64,000 nucleotides of DNA from Bacteroides sp. AN502(2024) (GCF_041227145.1 NZ_JBGFSP010000004.1:343929-407928); one strand, 5' to 3'; shown: positions 1 to 11,817, numbered from the stretch's first letter. Notes: generated by a model not told the origin, from the letters alone. Numbers and translations are program-made.

Positions 1-22
1 TTATTATTCGGAGTACATATCC

Positions 23-136
23 TCAGTACTTCTCGTATACTAACATTGATGAAAATATAATTATCAGACGCCCCTTGGTGATGATGTACATCTCATTTCC
101 AACTTGTCCGTTAGCTCCTGTTATAAGAATATTCAT
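23..136 (-). pseudogene. rfbD: dTDP-4-dehydrorhamnose reductase, 5' remnant
   Basis: The minus-strand reading begins MNILITGANGQVGNEM, the Rossmann dinucleotide-binding start of RfbD/RmlD, the last enzyme of dTDP-L-rhamnose synthesis. After residue 16 the frame no longer matches the family and stops after 37 codons. A second frame of the same DNA gives RfbD-like residues (NYIFINV), so the gene is frameshifted as well as cut by the window edge. It lies just downstream of the broken rfbC, the normal rfbC-rfbD order. I infer it is non-functional; the part beyond the left edge cannot be seen. Confidence 0.7.
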
Positions 137-147
137 AGTTTAATATC

Positions 148-746
148 TTATGTCAAAATCGAAAGTTTATTGAACTCAGGATAAAGGTCCACATCAATAG
201 AAAAAGGAGAATCGAACTCCTTTAGAAGTTTATGTTTCATATCCTTTTCACTGAGGAAAATAGCATTTTCTGTTGGGATCTGCCAATCTATGCCCAAACT
301 ATCGTCCCTAATGCTGACATCACCATCTACCTGAGGCACATAAAAATTGTCACACTTATATAAAATACAGTCGTCTCGGAGAGAGCTGCAAAACCATGGG
401 TAAATCCCTTGGCACGAAGAACTGACGATGATCATCCTCTGAAAGTTCCACTGCAACGTGCCGTCCGTATGTAGGAATGCCTTTGCGAATATCAACTGCA
501 ACATCTAGTACCTTGCCTTTCACGCAACGAACGAGTTTGCTTTGAGTAAATGTTAGACGTTGGAAATGTAGACCTCTCATTACACCATAAGAGGCATACT
601 CTCGTTGTCCTGTAGAAAGTTGATTTTGTGTACTTTTTCTTCAAACTCTCTCTGTGAAAATGACTTAAAGAAATAACCACGAACATCCTTGAAAACCTTT
701 AGTTGAATGATGACATACCATCTATCGCTGTTTTAATTACACCCAT
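148..746 (-). pseudogene. rfbC: dTDP-4-dehydrorhamnose 3,5-epimerase, frameshifted
   Basis: RfbC/RmlC isomerises dTDP-4-keto-6-deoxyglucose in dTDP-rhamnose synthesis. Its parts appear in order but in different minus-strand frames: start MGVIKTAIDG at 746, then VFKDVRGYFF and INFLQDNES, then MRGLHFQ through LDVAVDIRKG and RQFFVPR (580-420), then KCDNFYVPQ through LGIDWQIPTE and DVDLYPE (about 360-165). Joining them needs at least four separate small indels, for example near 713, 587, 408 and 390. The conserved GFAHGF segment is lost by frameshift. So many independent lesions mean long-standing decay rather than one sequencing error. It follows ugd in the same orientation. Confidence 0.85.
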
Positions 747-969
747 AATATTCCAAATTTGCTCTCCCTCAAGCATCCTAGTACAATTGGACGCTTACGC
801 ATATTCCTGCAGGGGATAACATTTTCCGCTTTCAGCCGCTATCCCCTTCTATCAAGGCGTTTGCTGATAAAACTGAAACCGGATAACAGACATTTCATGG
901 GAGAACTTTAATTGGAGAGCTTACCACACATCACACAATGGCCTATTTTAATGCTCAGTCTTTTCATTT
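747..969. other. gap between ugd and rfbC remnant
   Basis: No coding region is recognisable here. An inverted repeat GGGGATA (812-818) / TATCCCC (840-846) encloses a GC-rich loop and could fold downstream of ugd, but no T-run follows it on the minus strand, so I do not call a terminator. An rfbA might be expected between ugd and rfbC, but I see no trace of one. Confidence 0.4.
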
Positions 970-2301
970 TCAGTCCCTTCGGAAAATATCCCGTGTATAA
1001 ACCTTGTTTTTTACATCATCAAGACAAGTGTCATAGCGATTGGCAATGATTGCACGGCTGCTTACTTTGAATTTTTCAAGATTGTTCACCACTCTACTTC
1101 CGAAGAAAAGAGTACCATCTTCAAGGGTCGGCTCGTAGATAATAACTTCTGCCCCTTTAGCCTTGATACGCTTCATGATTCCCTGAATGGCAGACTGGCG
1201 GAAATTATCCGAATTTGACTTCATCGTCAGACGGTACACACCAACAACCGGAGGTTGATTGGAGGAATCAGAATGACTGTATTCGTTATTTTCAGAATAA
1301 CCGTACCACCCAGCCATACGGAGCACTGCATCGGCTATATAATCCTTGCGGGTCTTATTTGATTCTACAATAGCAGACATCATGTTTTGGGGAACATCCT
1401 GATAGTTGGCAAGAAGCTGTTTGGTATCTTTCGGCAGGCAATAACCGCCATAACCGAATGAAGGGTTGTTGTAATGCGTCCCGATACGGGGATCAAGACC
1501 TACGCCCTCAATGATGGCTTTACTGTCCAGTCCCTTTATTTCCGCATAGGTGTCAAGTTCGTTGAAATAGCTGACACGGAGAGCCAGATAGGTGTTGGCA
1601 AAAAGCTTGACCGCTTCCGCCTCCTTCATGCCCATGAAAAGCGTGTCGATGTTCTCTTTGACAGCACCTTCCTGCAGGAGGGCTGCAAATGTCCTTGCTG
1701 CTTCCTGTAACATATCGACATCCGTGACGGATCGGATCGCATTGTTTTCTTCCGCAAACTCCGGGCGGTCGATGAGCTTCGGACAGCCTACGATGATACG
1801 GCTCGGATAGAGGTTGTCATAAAGAGCCTTGCTCTCACGGAGGAACTCCGGTGAGAACAGCAGATTGAACTTCTTTACTCCTTTCTGAGCATATTTTACA
1901 TAAAGGTTACGGGTATAGCCTACCGGAATCGTCGATTTGATAACCATTACGGCATCGGGATGCACCTCAAGCACAAGGTCGATAACCTCCTCCACATGGC
2001 TCGTATCGAAATAATTCCTCACAGGGTCATAGTTGGTAGGAGCGGCTATTACCACAAAGTCGGCATCAGAGTAGGCTGACTTCCCATCCAAAGTGGCTAC
2101 AAGGTCAAGCGGCTTTTCTGCCAGATACTTCTCGATATAATCATCCTGAATGGGAGAAATTCTATTATTTATTTTTTTTACCTTTTCAGGGATTACATCC
2201 ACAGCGGTTACATGATGATGTTGGGATAGCAGTGTCGCTATGCTCAGTCCCACATAGCCCGTTCCGGCTACCGCGACCCGAAGCTCTTTGAATTCACGCA
2301 T
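970..2301 (-). CDS. ugd: UDP-glucose 6-dehydrogenase
   Basis: A 443-residue cytosolic NAD-dependent dehydrogenase that oxidises UDP-glucose to UDP-glucuronate for polysaccharide assembly. The N-terminal Rossmann motif GTGYVGLS is at residues 13-20, and the central SPEFLRE and [18 protein letters not shown] segments are typical. The active-site [11 protein letters not shown] carries the catalytic Cys near residue 288. Length fits the family (400-450). It starts 40 nt after the Wzc-like gene and is probably cotranscribed from upxY. UDP-GlcA dehydrogenase is the best call; the related UDP-ManNAc dehydrogenase is possible but less likely from the motif set. Confidence 0.9.
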   Translation of the reverse strand: MREFKELRVAVAGTGYVGLSIATLLSQHHHVTAVDVIPEKVKKINNRISPIQDDYIEKYLAEKPLDLVATLDGKSAYSDADFVVIAAPTNYDPVRNYFDTSHVEEVIDLVLEVHPDAVMVIKSTIPVGYTRNLYVKYAQKGVKKFNLLFSPEFLRESKALYDNLYPSRIIVGCPKLIDRPEFAEENNAIRSVTDVDMLQEAARTFAALLQEGAVKENIDTLFMGMKEAEAVKLFANTYLALRVSYFNELDTYAEIKGLDSKAIIEGVGLDPRIGTHYNNPSFGYGGYCLPKDTKQLLANYQDVPQNMMSAIVESNKTRKDYIADAVLRMAGWYGYSENNEYSHSDSSNQPPVVGVYRLTMKSNSDNFRQSAIQGIMKRIKAKGAEVIIYEPTLEDGTLFFGSRVVNNLEKFKVSSRAIIANRYDTCLDDVKNKVYTRDIFRRD

Positions 2302-2341
2302 ATTATTTTGAGTTGGTTTTATTTTATTGACAGTAATCTAT

Positions 2342-4762
2342 TTACTCCCGTCCGGCATGCTTCTCTCCATGACCGTAGCCATAACCATAACGCTTGCCAT
2401 AGCCGTAATACTTACCGTATTTGCCATAACCGTAGTAATACCCGTATTTTCTGGTATTCAAATCCAGACCGTTTATGGCAATACCGGGATTAGGCAGCTT
2501 CTTGTTCTCGGAAAGTTCATTGATCAAAGTAAACTCTGCCTTGTGGGTATAATCGGCACGGCAGACGTAGACCGACAAATCTGCCACACGTGCGATCAGC
2601 AATGTATCGGTGACCATACCAACAGGGGCAGTATCCAATATGATATAATCAAAATTCCTCTTCAAGATCTCAATGGCTTTGTCCAGACCGTCACGGGCAA
2701 GCAGTTCAGTAGGATTGGGAGGGACTGTCCCACCCGGAAGGATAAACAGGTTCCTGTTTACATCAGACGGTTGGACCAGCTCCATCAGGTCCATACTCGG
2801 GTTGGTCAGGAACTGGGTGATGCCACGTTCCTTGGTGGATAGTTTGAAAACCTTATTCAACCCCGGTTTACGGATGTCAAGACCCACTATCACCACTTTT
2901 TTACCCAGCAGGGAAAGGCTGACTGCCAGATTCGACGACACGAAGGATTTGCCCTCACCACTGATGGTGGAGGTCACCAGAATCACATTCTTTCCGTTCT
3001 CAAGCATGAACTGGAGGTTCGTACGCACATTACGGAAGGTCTCGCTCATCAGGTTGTTCTGATTCTCGAATACGGCGATGGAACCGGACTTCTCATCCGC
3101 CAGCGGGATATCACCGATAACAGGAAGAGAAGTCAGCTTCTCGACATCCGAACGTCCCTCGATCTTGAAGCGGGTCAAGCCGATCAGATAGACGATACCG
3201 GCAGGAAGACCCACTCCTAACACCAAGGCGATGAGATAGATCATCAGTCCCTTGGGAGAAACCGGATCGTCATCCGCCAGCGCTTCATCAATCGTCTTGG
3301 CATTGTTCGCGGTAGCGGCCAGGGTGATGGCGTTCTCCTCACGTTTTTGAAGCAGCATCAGATAAAGGCCTGCCTTGATCTCCTGCTGGCGGGCGATGCT
3401 CACGAAACGGCGTTCCTGAGTAGGGGCGTCACTGATACGACGCGAATAGCGGTTAGCCTCACGGGCAAGGTCTTCCCGGGTGATCTGCAGTCCTTTCAAG
3501 GTGGCATCCAATGTAGCCTGAACATTGCTACGCATCGCACGGATACCCGTATCCAGATTGATGATCGTAGGGTTGCTCTCCGTAGAGGTGCGGAGCAGGC
3601 GCTTCCTCTCGACCAGCATCTCATTGTATCTGTCTATCGCTCCTGCCAATGCCGCATCCTGCAGTCCGATATTACTCGGCAGGATTTCGTATTCCGAACC
3701 TTTCATATAGCGTTGCAGATCCATCACCAGATTGATCTGGGTCTGGTTCTCCACACGCTTCTTCTCGTATTCGGCATTACCTGTCAAGGCGATCTGGGCC
3801 TCACTGCTCAGATCCGTAATCCCCGCGCTACGCTTGAAGTTCTCCAGGTCCTGTTCCGTACTGCCAAGTTCCCTGGAAATAATGCCGATACGCTCATCGA
3901 TGAACTCCGCTGTTCTCTGGGCGACCTCATTCTTGTCATTATTCGCATTCACATTATACATCTCGAGCAACTTGTTGATGAAGTCCTTACCGCGGCGAAC
4001 GTCTGAATCTTTTAACGATATCACCACTACAGAAGTCATCTTCGACGTGGGAGATATCGAGAGAGCAGTGGCATATCCTTTCGCTACGGAAGAAGGCCTG
4101 TGGATGAAAGCCGTAATACGACGTTCCTGTGTCACGCTGTCCGGACGGACCGATGACAGTGTATCGGTATTCGCAAAGAAAGCGACCGTACCCTCATCGG
4201 TAGGGAATACGGCAGGCAGTTTCTCAAACTGTTTCCGGTATTCCTTTTCCCCTACAGCAATCCGAACATCCATCGAACCGGCAGGCTGCAAGGTCATACT
4301 CACCTCCATCGGATGAGGAAGCTTATCCGCCTCCTGAGGAGTCAGGCTCACCACCACGGGTGAGGTGCGGTAAAGTTCCCTGACGGGAAACTCGTCTTCA
4401 TCCTTGTAAGTCACGAATAAACTCAGATTGTTGACCACTTCTCTTGCCAGTGACTTGGATTTCAGCACCTCGATCTCATTGTCCACGTTGCTTGAAGAAG
4501 AAACGAAACCGTCCAGTCCCATTTTCTCCAGTTCGGAGGACATGCTGGTACCGCCGCCTTTCTTGTCATCCTTGATCAGGACCGTGGCGGATATATTATA
4601 AACGGGCGTTGCCAGGCGCAGGTATCCCCATGCACAAGCGATACACACAATCACCGAAACCACGAACCAGGGCCAATGGACCAGGCAGCGGAAAAGGATT
4701 TCCTGAATATTCATCTGCTCTTCCGGTTGCTCAAAGCGGTTCTCTCCTTTTTCCTCAATCAT
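2342..4762 (-). CDS. wzc: polysaccharide co-polymerase / tyrosine autokinase (Wzc-like)
   Basis: An 806-residue inner-membrane protein that controls chain length and couples polymerisation to Wza export. The first membrane segment is at about residues 30-50. A Wzz-type periplasmic domain with a long coiled-coil stretch follows, and the second membrane segment is near 500-525. The cytoplasmic BY-kinase domain has Walker A SGEGKS (about 600), Walker A' VIVGLDIRKPGL (about 627) and Walker B YIILDTAP (about 707). The C-terminal tail is a tyrosine cluster with 12 Tyr in 29 residues, the autophosphorylation tail of this family. It lies 23 nt after wza. Confidence 0.93.
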   Translation of the reverse strand: MIEEKGENRFEQPEEQMNIQEILFRCLVHWPWFVVSVIVCIACAWGYLRLATPVYNISATVLIKDDKKGGGTSMSSELEKMGLDGFVSSSSNVDNEIEVLKSKSLAREVVNNLSLFVTYKDEDEFPVRELYRTSPVVVSLTPQEADKLPHPMEVSMTLQPAGSMDVRIAVGEKEYRKQFEKLPAVFPTDEGTVAFFANTDTLSSVRPDSVTQERRITAFIHRPSSVAKGYATALSISPTSKMTSVVVISLKDSDVRRGKDFINKLLEMYNVNANNDKNEVAQRTAEFIDERIGIISRELGSTEQDLENFKRSAGITDLSSEAQIALTGNAEYEKKRVENQTQINLVMDLQRYMKGSEYEILPSNIGLQDAALAGAIDRYNEMLVERKRLLRTSTESNPTIINLDTGIRAMRSNVQATLDATLKGLQITREDLAREANRYSRRISDAPTQERRFVSIARQQEIKAGLYLMLLQKREENAITLAATANNAKTIDEALADDDPVSPKGLMIYLIALVLGVGLPAGIVYLIGLTRFKIEGRSDVEKLTSLPVIGDIPLADEKSGSIAVFENQNNLMSETFRNVRTNLQFMLENGKNVILVTSTISGEGKSFVSSNLAVSLSLLGKKVVIVGLDIRKPGLNKVFKLSTKERGITQFLTNPSMDLMELVQPSDVNRNLFILPGGTVPPNPTELLARDGLDKAIEILKRNFDYIILDTAPVGMVTDTLLIARVADLSVYVCRADYTHKAEFTLINELSENKKLPNPGIAINGLDLNTRKYGYYYGYGKYGKYYGYGKRYGYGYGHGEKHAGRE

Positions 4763-4785
4763 ATCTATGTTACTATTCTATATTA

Positions 4786-5619
4786 CTATTTGAAAATGGT
4801 TACCAATAAACTTGCCAATGACACCAGGATAGAGGTGGCGGAGAACCAAAGACTGGTACTGTTACCGATATCGGAGTTACGTGCCTTCGCCTTGTTCGGG
4901 GTCACATAAACGATGTCATTCTGCTGTAACCAGTAGTACGGAGAAAGGATGGTTTCCGCCTTGTTCAGATCCAGTGTTATGATCTCCTGTTTACCGTCAG
5001 CACCCTCACGGATCAATTTGACATTCTCACGGACTCCCCAGACGGTCATGTCACCAGCCATGGCAAGGGCTTCCAGAAGGTTCACTTTCTCATTGCTGAT
5101 TGTAAACGTGCCGGGACGGGTGACCTCACCCAGTACGGAGATCTTATAGTTCACCATACGGACGGTCACGATCGGGGTCTCCTTGATATAGGGTTTCAGC
5201 TTGTCTATGATCAGTTGTTCGGCCTCTCTTTTGGTCAGTCCTCCGATTCTCAACTCACCCAGGACAGGAAAGTTGATCTTCCCTTCATTATCCACCAAAT
5301 AAGGCTGCAGGACAGGTTGGGTAGTCAGCTGGGTAGTACCGGCAGCCACACCCGCAGGGCTGGCCACTGTCAGATTGAAAGGGACAGCCAATTCCGGACT
5401 GGTACATGAGACCACAATGGTAAGCAGGTCCTTGGGCATGATCTTGGCATCATACAGACTCTCCTGTTGCACGGTCTGCTGCACAGCTTCCGCATCCTGA
5501 AGATAAGGTACTTTCTTATATGACTGGCAGGAAGCGAGCAATAATATCACAACCAGGCAGGCAAATACATGGCGTCCCACACTTTGCATATTCATATACA
5601 TGTAAAATGATTTATTCAT
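4786..5619 (-). CDS. wza: polysaccharide export outer-membrane lipoprotein (Wza-like)
   Basis: A 277-residue protein forming the outer-membrane export channel for capsule or exopolysaccharide. It has a hydrophobic signal with lipobox LLASC (Cys31). A Poly_export domain follows, with PKDLLTIVVSCTSPEL and LVDNEGKINFPVLGELRIGG, and then an SLBB domain (YKISVLGEVTRPGTFTISNE). A hydrophobic C-terminal helix ends the protein (SATSILVSLASLLVTIF). The length fits Bacteroidota members. It sits between the dehydratase and the Wzc-like kinase, its usual partner. Confidence 0.92.
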   Translation of the reverse strand: MNKSFYMYMNMQSVGRHVFACLVVILLLASCQSYKKVPYLQDAEAVQQTVQQESLYDAKIMPKDLLTIVVSCTSPELAVPFNLTVASPAGVAAGTTQLTTQPVLQPYLVDNEGKINFPVLGELRIGGLTKREAEQLIIDKLKPYIKETPIVTVRMVNYKISVLGEVTRPGTFTISNEKVNLLEALAMAGDMTVWGVRENVKLIREGADGKQEIITLDLNKAETILSPYYWLQQNDIVYVTPNKAKARNSDIGNSTSLWFSATSILVSLASLLVTIFK

Positions 5620-5637
5620 AAAAAAACATTTGGTTTA

Positions 5638-7566
5638 TTATTCTTTATCCAATACCTCAAATCTCGGTGAGTTCTTTGATTTGAACTCAGGAACCACTTT
5701 CTTCATGAGTCTGACAGTATCCATGATCCTTACCGCACGCGACAGCTTCTCGAACTCTTCATACGTGTCAAGGATATCGGCATATTCATATCTTCTCACC
5801 TTCGCTATCATGATCTTCTTGTTCCCGGTGGGAATCGTATTTTCCTTGTCGCTCAACACTTCCTCATAGAGTTTTTCTCCGGGACGCAAGCCGGTGAACT
5901 CGATCCTGATGTCCTCACCCGGACGGTAGCCCGCCAACTCGATCATGCGCGTAGCCAGGTCAACGATCTTCACCGCCTGCCCCATCTCAAAGACAAAGAT
6001 CTCATTGCCCTGGCCCATCGTGGCGGCCTCCATCACCAGACGGCAGGCTTCGGGGATGGTCATGAAGAAGCGGATGATATCGGGATGGGTGACCGTCACA
6101 GGCCCGCCGTTCTCGATCTGTTCCTTAAAGCGGGGAATGACCGAACCGTTACTGCCCAGCACATTACCGAAGCGGGTCGTGATGAAACGGGTACGACCCT
6201 TCACCTTTCCCTCACCGATGGCACAACCCAGGCTCTGCACGTAGATTTCAGCCAGTCGTTTGGAACAGCCCATCACGTTCGTGGGGTTCACAGCCTTATC
6301 CGTGGAGACCATGACCATTTTCTCCGCACCGTATTCCACCGCCATGTCGGCAACCTGTCGCGAACCTATCACATTGACAAGGACAGCCTCGCAGGGATTC
6401 TCCTCCATCAAAGGAACGTGTTTGTAGGCGGCCGCATGAAAGACGATCTGGGGATGGTAGAGCTCAAATACCATACGGACACGCTCCTTCACACGGACGT
6501 CACCGATCACAGGGACAAAATCCATCCCGGGATAGTTCTTCTCGAACTCCAGACGGACATTGTGAAGGGGAGTTTCCGCTGAGTCGAACATGACGAGTCT
6601 CTGAATCCCCATCTGTACCAGCTGGCGACAAAGCTCACTGCCGATACTGCCCGCGGCACCGGTCACCAGCACCACTTTGCCACGGAACTCTTCCGCAACC
6701 TGACGGAGGTTGATGTTGATTTCCGCACGGCCAAGTAGATCCTCGATCTTGATGGGGCGGACCCACTGGTGAAAGTTCCCGTCGGAATCGGCCTCGCTGA
6801 TGGTAGGGGCGATCAGTGTCTTGAGTCCATGGTCCTTGCAATATTCCAGAAGCCGTTTCTCTTCCTGACGGGTGTCCTCGTAACGGGCAAAAAGAATACC
6901 CTTAATTCCGCGCTTACGTATGATATAGTCCACATCAGACCCGCTCTCAAAGTAATAGACGGGAAGATCCGTCAGACGGCGGCGGCTGTTGGTTTTGCCA
7001 TAAACGTAAAAGCCTGCCACCTTATAATGGGCACTGTTACGGAGACGCAGTTTCAAGGCTACACTCTTTTCGTCGGTACCGTAGATTAGGATACGCGTGT
7101 TCTTCTTGTTCACCCAATCCAGCAGCAGGTCATAGACGATGATCAATGATACACGGAAGACTGTCAGAATCACCATGGTCAACAACCCGTCAAACAGAAG
7201 GCAGGATACTTTATATTGATCCGGCAGCCGGGTCTCACAGATAAGCCCAAAAGAGATGATAGCCAGACAGACAACTTTGAATAATACCGCACAGATGATA
7301 CGCCACAGTTCGCGGGCCTGGGAAAAACGGATCGTATTACGGTAAGTATGGAACAATAAGGAACCTGCGACACTTGCCGTCAAAGAGAAGACGACCAATT
7401 GACAGAGCAGGCGGTCGCTCATTGGAACATGACCCATATAATGAATCACGGCATAGGCAACGAACGAACATAATACAGATACCACCGTATCGGTACACAG
7501 AATAATCCAATAGTTCAAATAGTTCTTACGAGCGTATTGAACGATACCCCTTAACGTATTTTCCAT
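5638..7566 (-). CDS. membrane NDP-sugar 4,6-dehydratase (PglF/WbpM/CapD-type)
   Basis: A 642-residue protein with an N-terminal four-helix membrane region (residues 15-130), a CoA-binding-like middle part with IYGTDEKSVALKLRL, and a C-terminal SDR dehydratase domain. The NAD motif VTGAAGSIGSE is near residue 303. STDKAVNPTNVMGCSKR (about 422-439) is the active-site block in which this family has Met in place of the usual SDR Tyr. Members convert UDP-GlcNAc to the 4-keto-6-deoxy intermediate used for QuiNAc, FucNAc or bacillosamine. It is the first gene after upxY, so its product probably feeds the first sugar of this polysaccharide. The exact product sugar is not determinable here. Confidence 0.9.
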   Translation of the reverse strand: MENTLRGIVQYARKNYLNYWIILCTDTVVSVLCSFVAYAVIHYMGHVPMSDRLLCQLVVFSLTASVAGSLLFHTYRNTIRFSQARELWRIICAVLFKVVCLAIISFGLICETRLPDQYKVSCLLFDGLLTMVILTVFRVSLIIVYDLLLDWVNKKNTRILIYGTDEKSVALKLRLRNSAHYKVAGFYVYGKTNSRRRLTDLPVYYFESGSDVDYIIRKRGIKGILFARYEDTRQEEKRLLEYCKDHGLKTLIAPTISEADSDGNFHQWVRPIKIEDLLGRAEININLRQVAEEFRGKVVLVTGAAGSIGSELCRQLVQMGIQRLVMFDSAETPLHNVRLEFEKNYPGMDFVPVIGDVRVKERVRMVFELYHPQIVFHAAAYKHVPLMEENPCEAVLVNVIGSRQVADMAVEYGAEKMVMVSTDKAVNPTNVMGCSKRLAEIYVQSLGCAIGEGKVKGRTRFITTRFGNVLGSNGSVIPRFKEQIENGGPVTVTHPDIIRFFMTIPEACRLVMEAATMGQGNEIFVFEMGQAVKIVDLATRMIELAGYRPGEDIRIEFTGLRPGEKLYEEVLSDKENTIPTGNKKIMIAKVRRYEYADILDTYEEFEKLSRAVRIMDTVRLMKKVVPEFKSKNSPRFEVLDKE

Positions 7567-7648
7567 TATAGTACAAATGAATAAAATAATCTTTCGAAAT
7601 TTGCTTTATCTGATTGGTTACTATCAATAGAGCAAGGCAAGATATAAT

Positions 7649-8218
7649 TCATAACACCGGCTCTACACACCCAACCGGTATATCGACACATGCACACCCC
7701 AACATCATCAATCGAACAGCAACTTTCGATTTCCCATTCATATTTATCAATTCTCCTTCCAGTCCTGTCAATGGCCCCTTGATGACCCGTATTTTTTCTC
7801 CCGGAGCCAGTGGCGACGTACTCATGCTAATCGTCTCTTCCGAATAGTCGAGCATAAACTTAAATCGCAACATTTGTTGGTCGGGAATGACAGCCGGAGT
7901 ACTCTCCCCACGTAATACCATATAACGGCTGATAGATGATAAAGTCAAAACTTCTTTTTGTTCATGCAGATCAACGTGAACGAAAATCATCATCGGAAGT
8001 AATACCCGATCGACCACTTTACGACGGTCGCTCCATTGATGAACTTCTTGTTGAATTGGAAGAAAATTGTCAATCCCCATTTTCGTAAGCCTCTCACTTG
8101 TTTTTTTCTCGTGACAGATACGCACAATAGCCACTAACCAACGTTTTGAGCATGCTACGCTTCTGCCAATCACATCGGTTGGCAGAAGATCCCCATCGTC
8201 ATTTTTCTTAATGATCAT
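7649..8218 (-). CDS. upxY: UpxY-family transcription antiterminator (NusG paralogue)
   Basis: A 189-residue NusG-like protein. The NGN domain starts around RWLVAIVRICHEKK (about residue 26) and runs through LLPMMIFVHVDL. A C-terminal KOW-like segment GEKIRVIKGPLTGLEGEL is at about 143-160. UpxY proteins act on the leader of their own capsule operon and let polymerase read to the end of the locus. It is the first gene of the minus-strand locus, 82 nt before the dehydratase. The usual second gene, upxZ (an inhibitor of other UpxYs), is absent. The reading frame begins MIIKKNDDGDLL, about 50 nt after the predicted transcription start. Confidence 0.9.
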   Translation of the reverse strand: MIIKKNDDGDLLPTDVIGRSVACSKRWLVAIVRICHEKKTSERLTKMGIDNFLPIQQEVHQWSDRRKVVDRVLLPMMIFVHVDLHEQKEVLTLSSISRYMVLRGESTPAVIPDQQMLRFKFMLDYSEETISMSTSPLAPGEKIRVIKGPLTGLEGELINMNGKSKVAVRLMMLGCACVDIPVGCVEPVL

Positions 8219-8274
8219 GTATTTTTACCCCTCATTTCTCTGCTACTTTTTAAATAACAGATTGAATTCGGTAG

Positions 8275-8307
8275 CAAAGATAGATAAAATTATAAATAAT
8301 AAACAAG
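8275..8307 (-). promoter_or_regulatory. promoter of the upxY operon
   Basis: The minus strand has TATCTTTG (8275-8282), an exact match to the Bacteroidota -7 element TAnnTTTG, and CTTG (8304-8307) 21 nt upstream as a weak -33. Transcription would start near 8269, giving a leader of about 50 nt. A 12-bp direct repeat ACAGATTGAATT (8257-8268 and 8331-8342) flanks it. I see no flanking inverted repeats of the kind that invert many Bacteroides capsule promoters. Confidence 0.6.
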
Positions 8308-8382
8308 AAATGACTTTTCTTTTTTTACAGACAGATTGAATTATTTACTTTAACTCTCTCTGCTGCAACCATATCCTTTAAC

Positions 8383-8420
8383 TAAATCAGGCGCGGAAAA
8401 TTCATTCCGCGCCTGATTTA
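8383..8420 (-). terminator. hairpin terminator after the DUF3078 gene
   Basis: A perfect 16-bp inverted repeat (arms 8383-8398 and 8405-8420, 6-nt loop) begins TAAATCAGGCGCGGAA. It is 18 nt past the stop of the DUF3078 gene. It also separates that gene from the capsule promoter. Confidence 0.85.
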
Positions 8421-8437
8421 ATTACTTTGTCATTTAT

Positions 8438-9946
8438 TTACCACTTATAGTTAATGCCGAAACTCAGCAATTCTTTCAACTGGAAGAAGCTGTCTCCTTC
8501 AGTCGGCTTCGAACTGTCGTCAAAACGAGTATGTATATAGAGCTTAGTAGAAAGATAACGATTTAACACGAAATTGAATGTATTCTCCCACTCTATACGT
8601 GCCCAATGATAGTTGGTCAGACCATTGAGACGGGATTCTAAAGTCACTGCAGAGATAATGGTCCAGTTGAATGTCGATTGTAACTGAGAACCAAAGTCAT
8701 TTTTAGAACATTTCCCTTTCTCCAAACCAAATTTAGTTTCGTCCACTTCCGAGCTGCCTATATAACGTAAATTATAAGTCAACGGTGCCATAAACACGGA
8801 AAGGTTAAATTTCTTCTTAGTCAATTTGTAGTCCATACCGACGCTGACCGCCAAATCTGCCGGAGACATGAAAGTAGAAACCAGATCTTCACTATTAGCT
8901 TTATAACCATTAAAGAACTGCGTCTTGAACTCGGAAGAAATGGTATAATACCAATTCTTTAAAGCTCTCAAACCCAATTTATTATACAAACGGAGTTGGT
9001 CGGTATTAAAAAGATATTTATGATATTCATCCGACGGAGTGGAAGTCATCCCCACTTTAGCTTCCAGCTGATTCTCAAACAGGACTTTTTCATTGTCATT
9101 GTAGTTGGCATAAATCTGGAAAGTAGCTAATCCGGAGAAGTTACTCTCACCTCCCTTATACCAGTTGTCCGAAAGGTGGTTCTGACTGATCTGCAACGAT
9201 CCGTTACCTCCGGTAATCCACCAGTTAGGCCTGCTAATCTTCATATTGGCTTTTCCTACATTATCATCCATATTTTCCGGCTGAAACAGATGAAGAACGT
9301 TTGCTTTGGGAGATATTTTCGGCTTCACCTCATGACGGAACACATCCCGGCTCATGATACGCTCTTCTGTAGTGACAACCAAGTTCGGACATTCCAAATA
9401 AAGATCCATCAAGGCACTGTTCACTATTTTCTCGGCACGGCGGGTCTTGGTAAACGCCAATGTGTCATAAGGCAGAAGTTCCGCTGTCAGTGGAGGAATG
9501 GTGTCCCATTGCATAGGTTTCCATTCCAGTTTCGAATATTGTGCCATCGGAGCATAATAATATGCCAACGGCGTGAACAGACGGAAATAATCAGGGTCAG
9601 ACGGAATATAATGTGGCGGCACAGACAAGTCGTTCAAATAATCCAATTGCGCGACATACTTATTATATAAATAAGAAACGGTATCCAGTTTCGGAGTCGG
9701 ACCCGACATATTAAGTTTTAGCATCAAGTATTTCTGAAGTTCCGCCGAAAGCGTATCTGCTTTCAAAACACTGGCTTTTGCCACAACTGTTGAAGATTTA
9801 GCTGTTTTAACAGGTTTAATCACTTTAGGAGCAGGCTGCAGAGAGTCACCCGGTAACGAAGAGGATCCGACAGGCTCCTGCGCAAAAAGCGATAACGATA
9901 AGATGGATAGGATAAACGCTGAACATAAAGTAATAATTCTCATCAT
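8438..9946 (-). CDS. DUF3078 domain protein, secreted
   Basis: A 502-residue protein with a signal peptide (hydrophobic stretch ending LSLSLFAQE). A Pro/Lys/Ser-rich linker leads to a C-terminal DUF3078 region of about 280 residues starting near the [25 protein letters not shown] motif area. The C-terminal part is rich in alternating aromatic beta strands and ends GINYKW, as outer-membrane barrel proteins do. Function is unknown; outer-membrane location is inferred. It is divergent from pyrG, a neighbourhood I recall from other Bacteroides, and has its own -7 element. Confidence 0.8.
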   Translation of the reverse strand: MMRIITLCSAFILSILSLSLFAQEPVGSSSLPGDSLQPAPKVIKPVKTAKSSTVVAKASVLKADTLSAELQKYLMLKLNMSGPTPKLDTVSYLYNKYVAQLDYLNDLSVPPHYIPSDPDYFRLFTPLAYYYAPMAQYSKLEWKPMQWDTIPPLTAELLPYDTLAFTKTRRAEKIVNSALMDLYLECPNLVVTTEERIMSRDVFRHEVKPKISPKANVLHLFQPENMDDNVGKANMKISRPNWWITGGNGSLQISQNHLSDNWYKGGESNFSGLATFQIYANYNDNEKVLFENQLEAKVGMTSTPSDEYHKYLFNTDQLRLYNKLGLRALKNWYYTISSEFKTQFFNGYKANSEDLVSTFMSPADLAVSVGMDYKLTKKKFNLSVFMAPLTYNLRYIGSSEVDETKFGLEKGKCSKNDFGSQLQSTFNWTIISAVTLESRLNGLTNYHWARIEWENTFNFVLNRYLSTKLYIHTRFDDSSKPTEGDSFFQLKELLSFGINYKW

Positions 9947-9967
9947 ATTTGTCTATGGTTTAGGCTG

Positions 9968-9975
9968 CAAAGCTA
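9968..9975 (-). promoter_or_regulatory. -7 element of the DUF3078 gene
   Basis: TAGCTTTG on the minus strand matches TAnnTTTG and lies 22 nt upstream of the start codon. No clear -33 is seen. Confidence 0.5.
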
Positions 9976-10068
9976 CATTATTTTGTTTAAAAATCATAGG
10001 ATTCCTTCAAAATTGCATTTTTTAATAAATTTGTAGAGACGAAACTCTGCAATCTTCTTCTTTTTTTA

Positions 10069-10076
10069 TAATTTTG
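10069..10076 (+). promoter_or_regulatory. -7 element of pyrG
   Basis: TAATTTTG matches TAnnTTTG and is 58 nt upstream of the pyrG start. No good TTTG box occurs at the usual 19-21 nt spacing. Confidence 0.45.
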
Positions 10077-10110
10077 CGCTTTTTAAGTTCGTAAAATTAG
10101 TACTAAGTAA

Positions 10111-11745
<1,635 letters not shown>

Positions 11746-11817
11746 TGGAGAATTACGTCACGGATGTGGGGTTATCGTCCTATTTTAATCTTTAATCTTT
11801 AATTTTAATTTACTCGA

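Noticed and set aside
2308..4316. Long plus-strand open frames opposite the Wzc gene
   Set aside because: They lie antisense to a clear full-length gene, show no family motifs, and have low-complexity composition typical of shadow frames.
8219..8437. Invertible promoter before upxY
   Set aside because: Only direct repeats are visible; the large inverted repeat at 8383-8420 is a terminator with a 6-nt loop.
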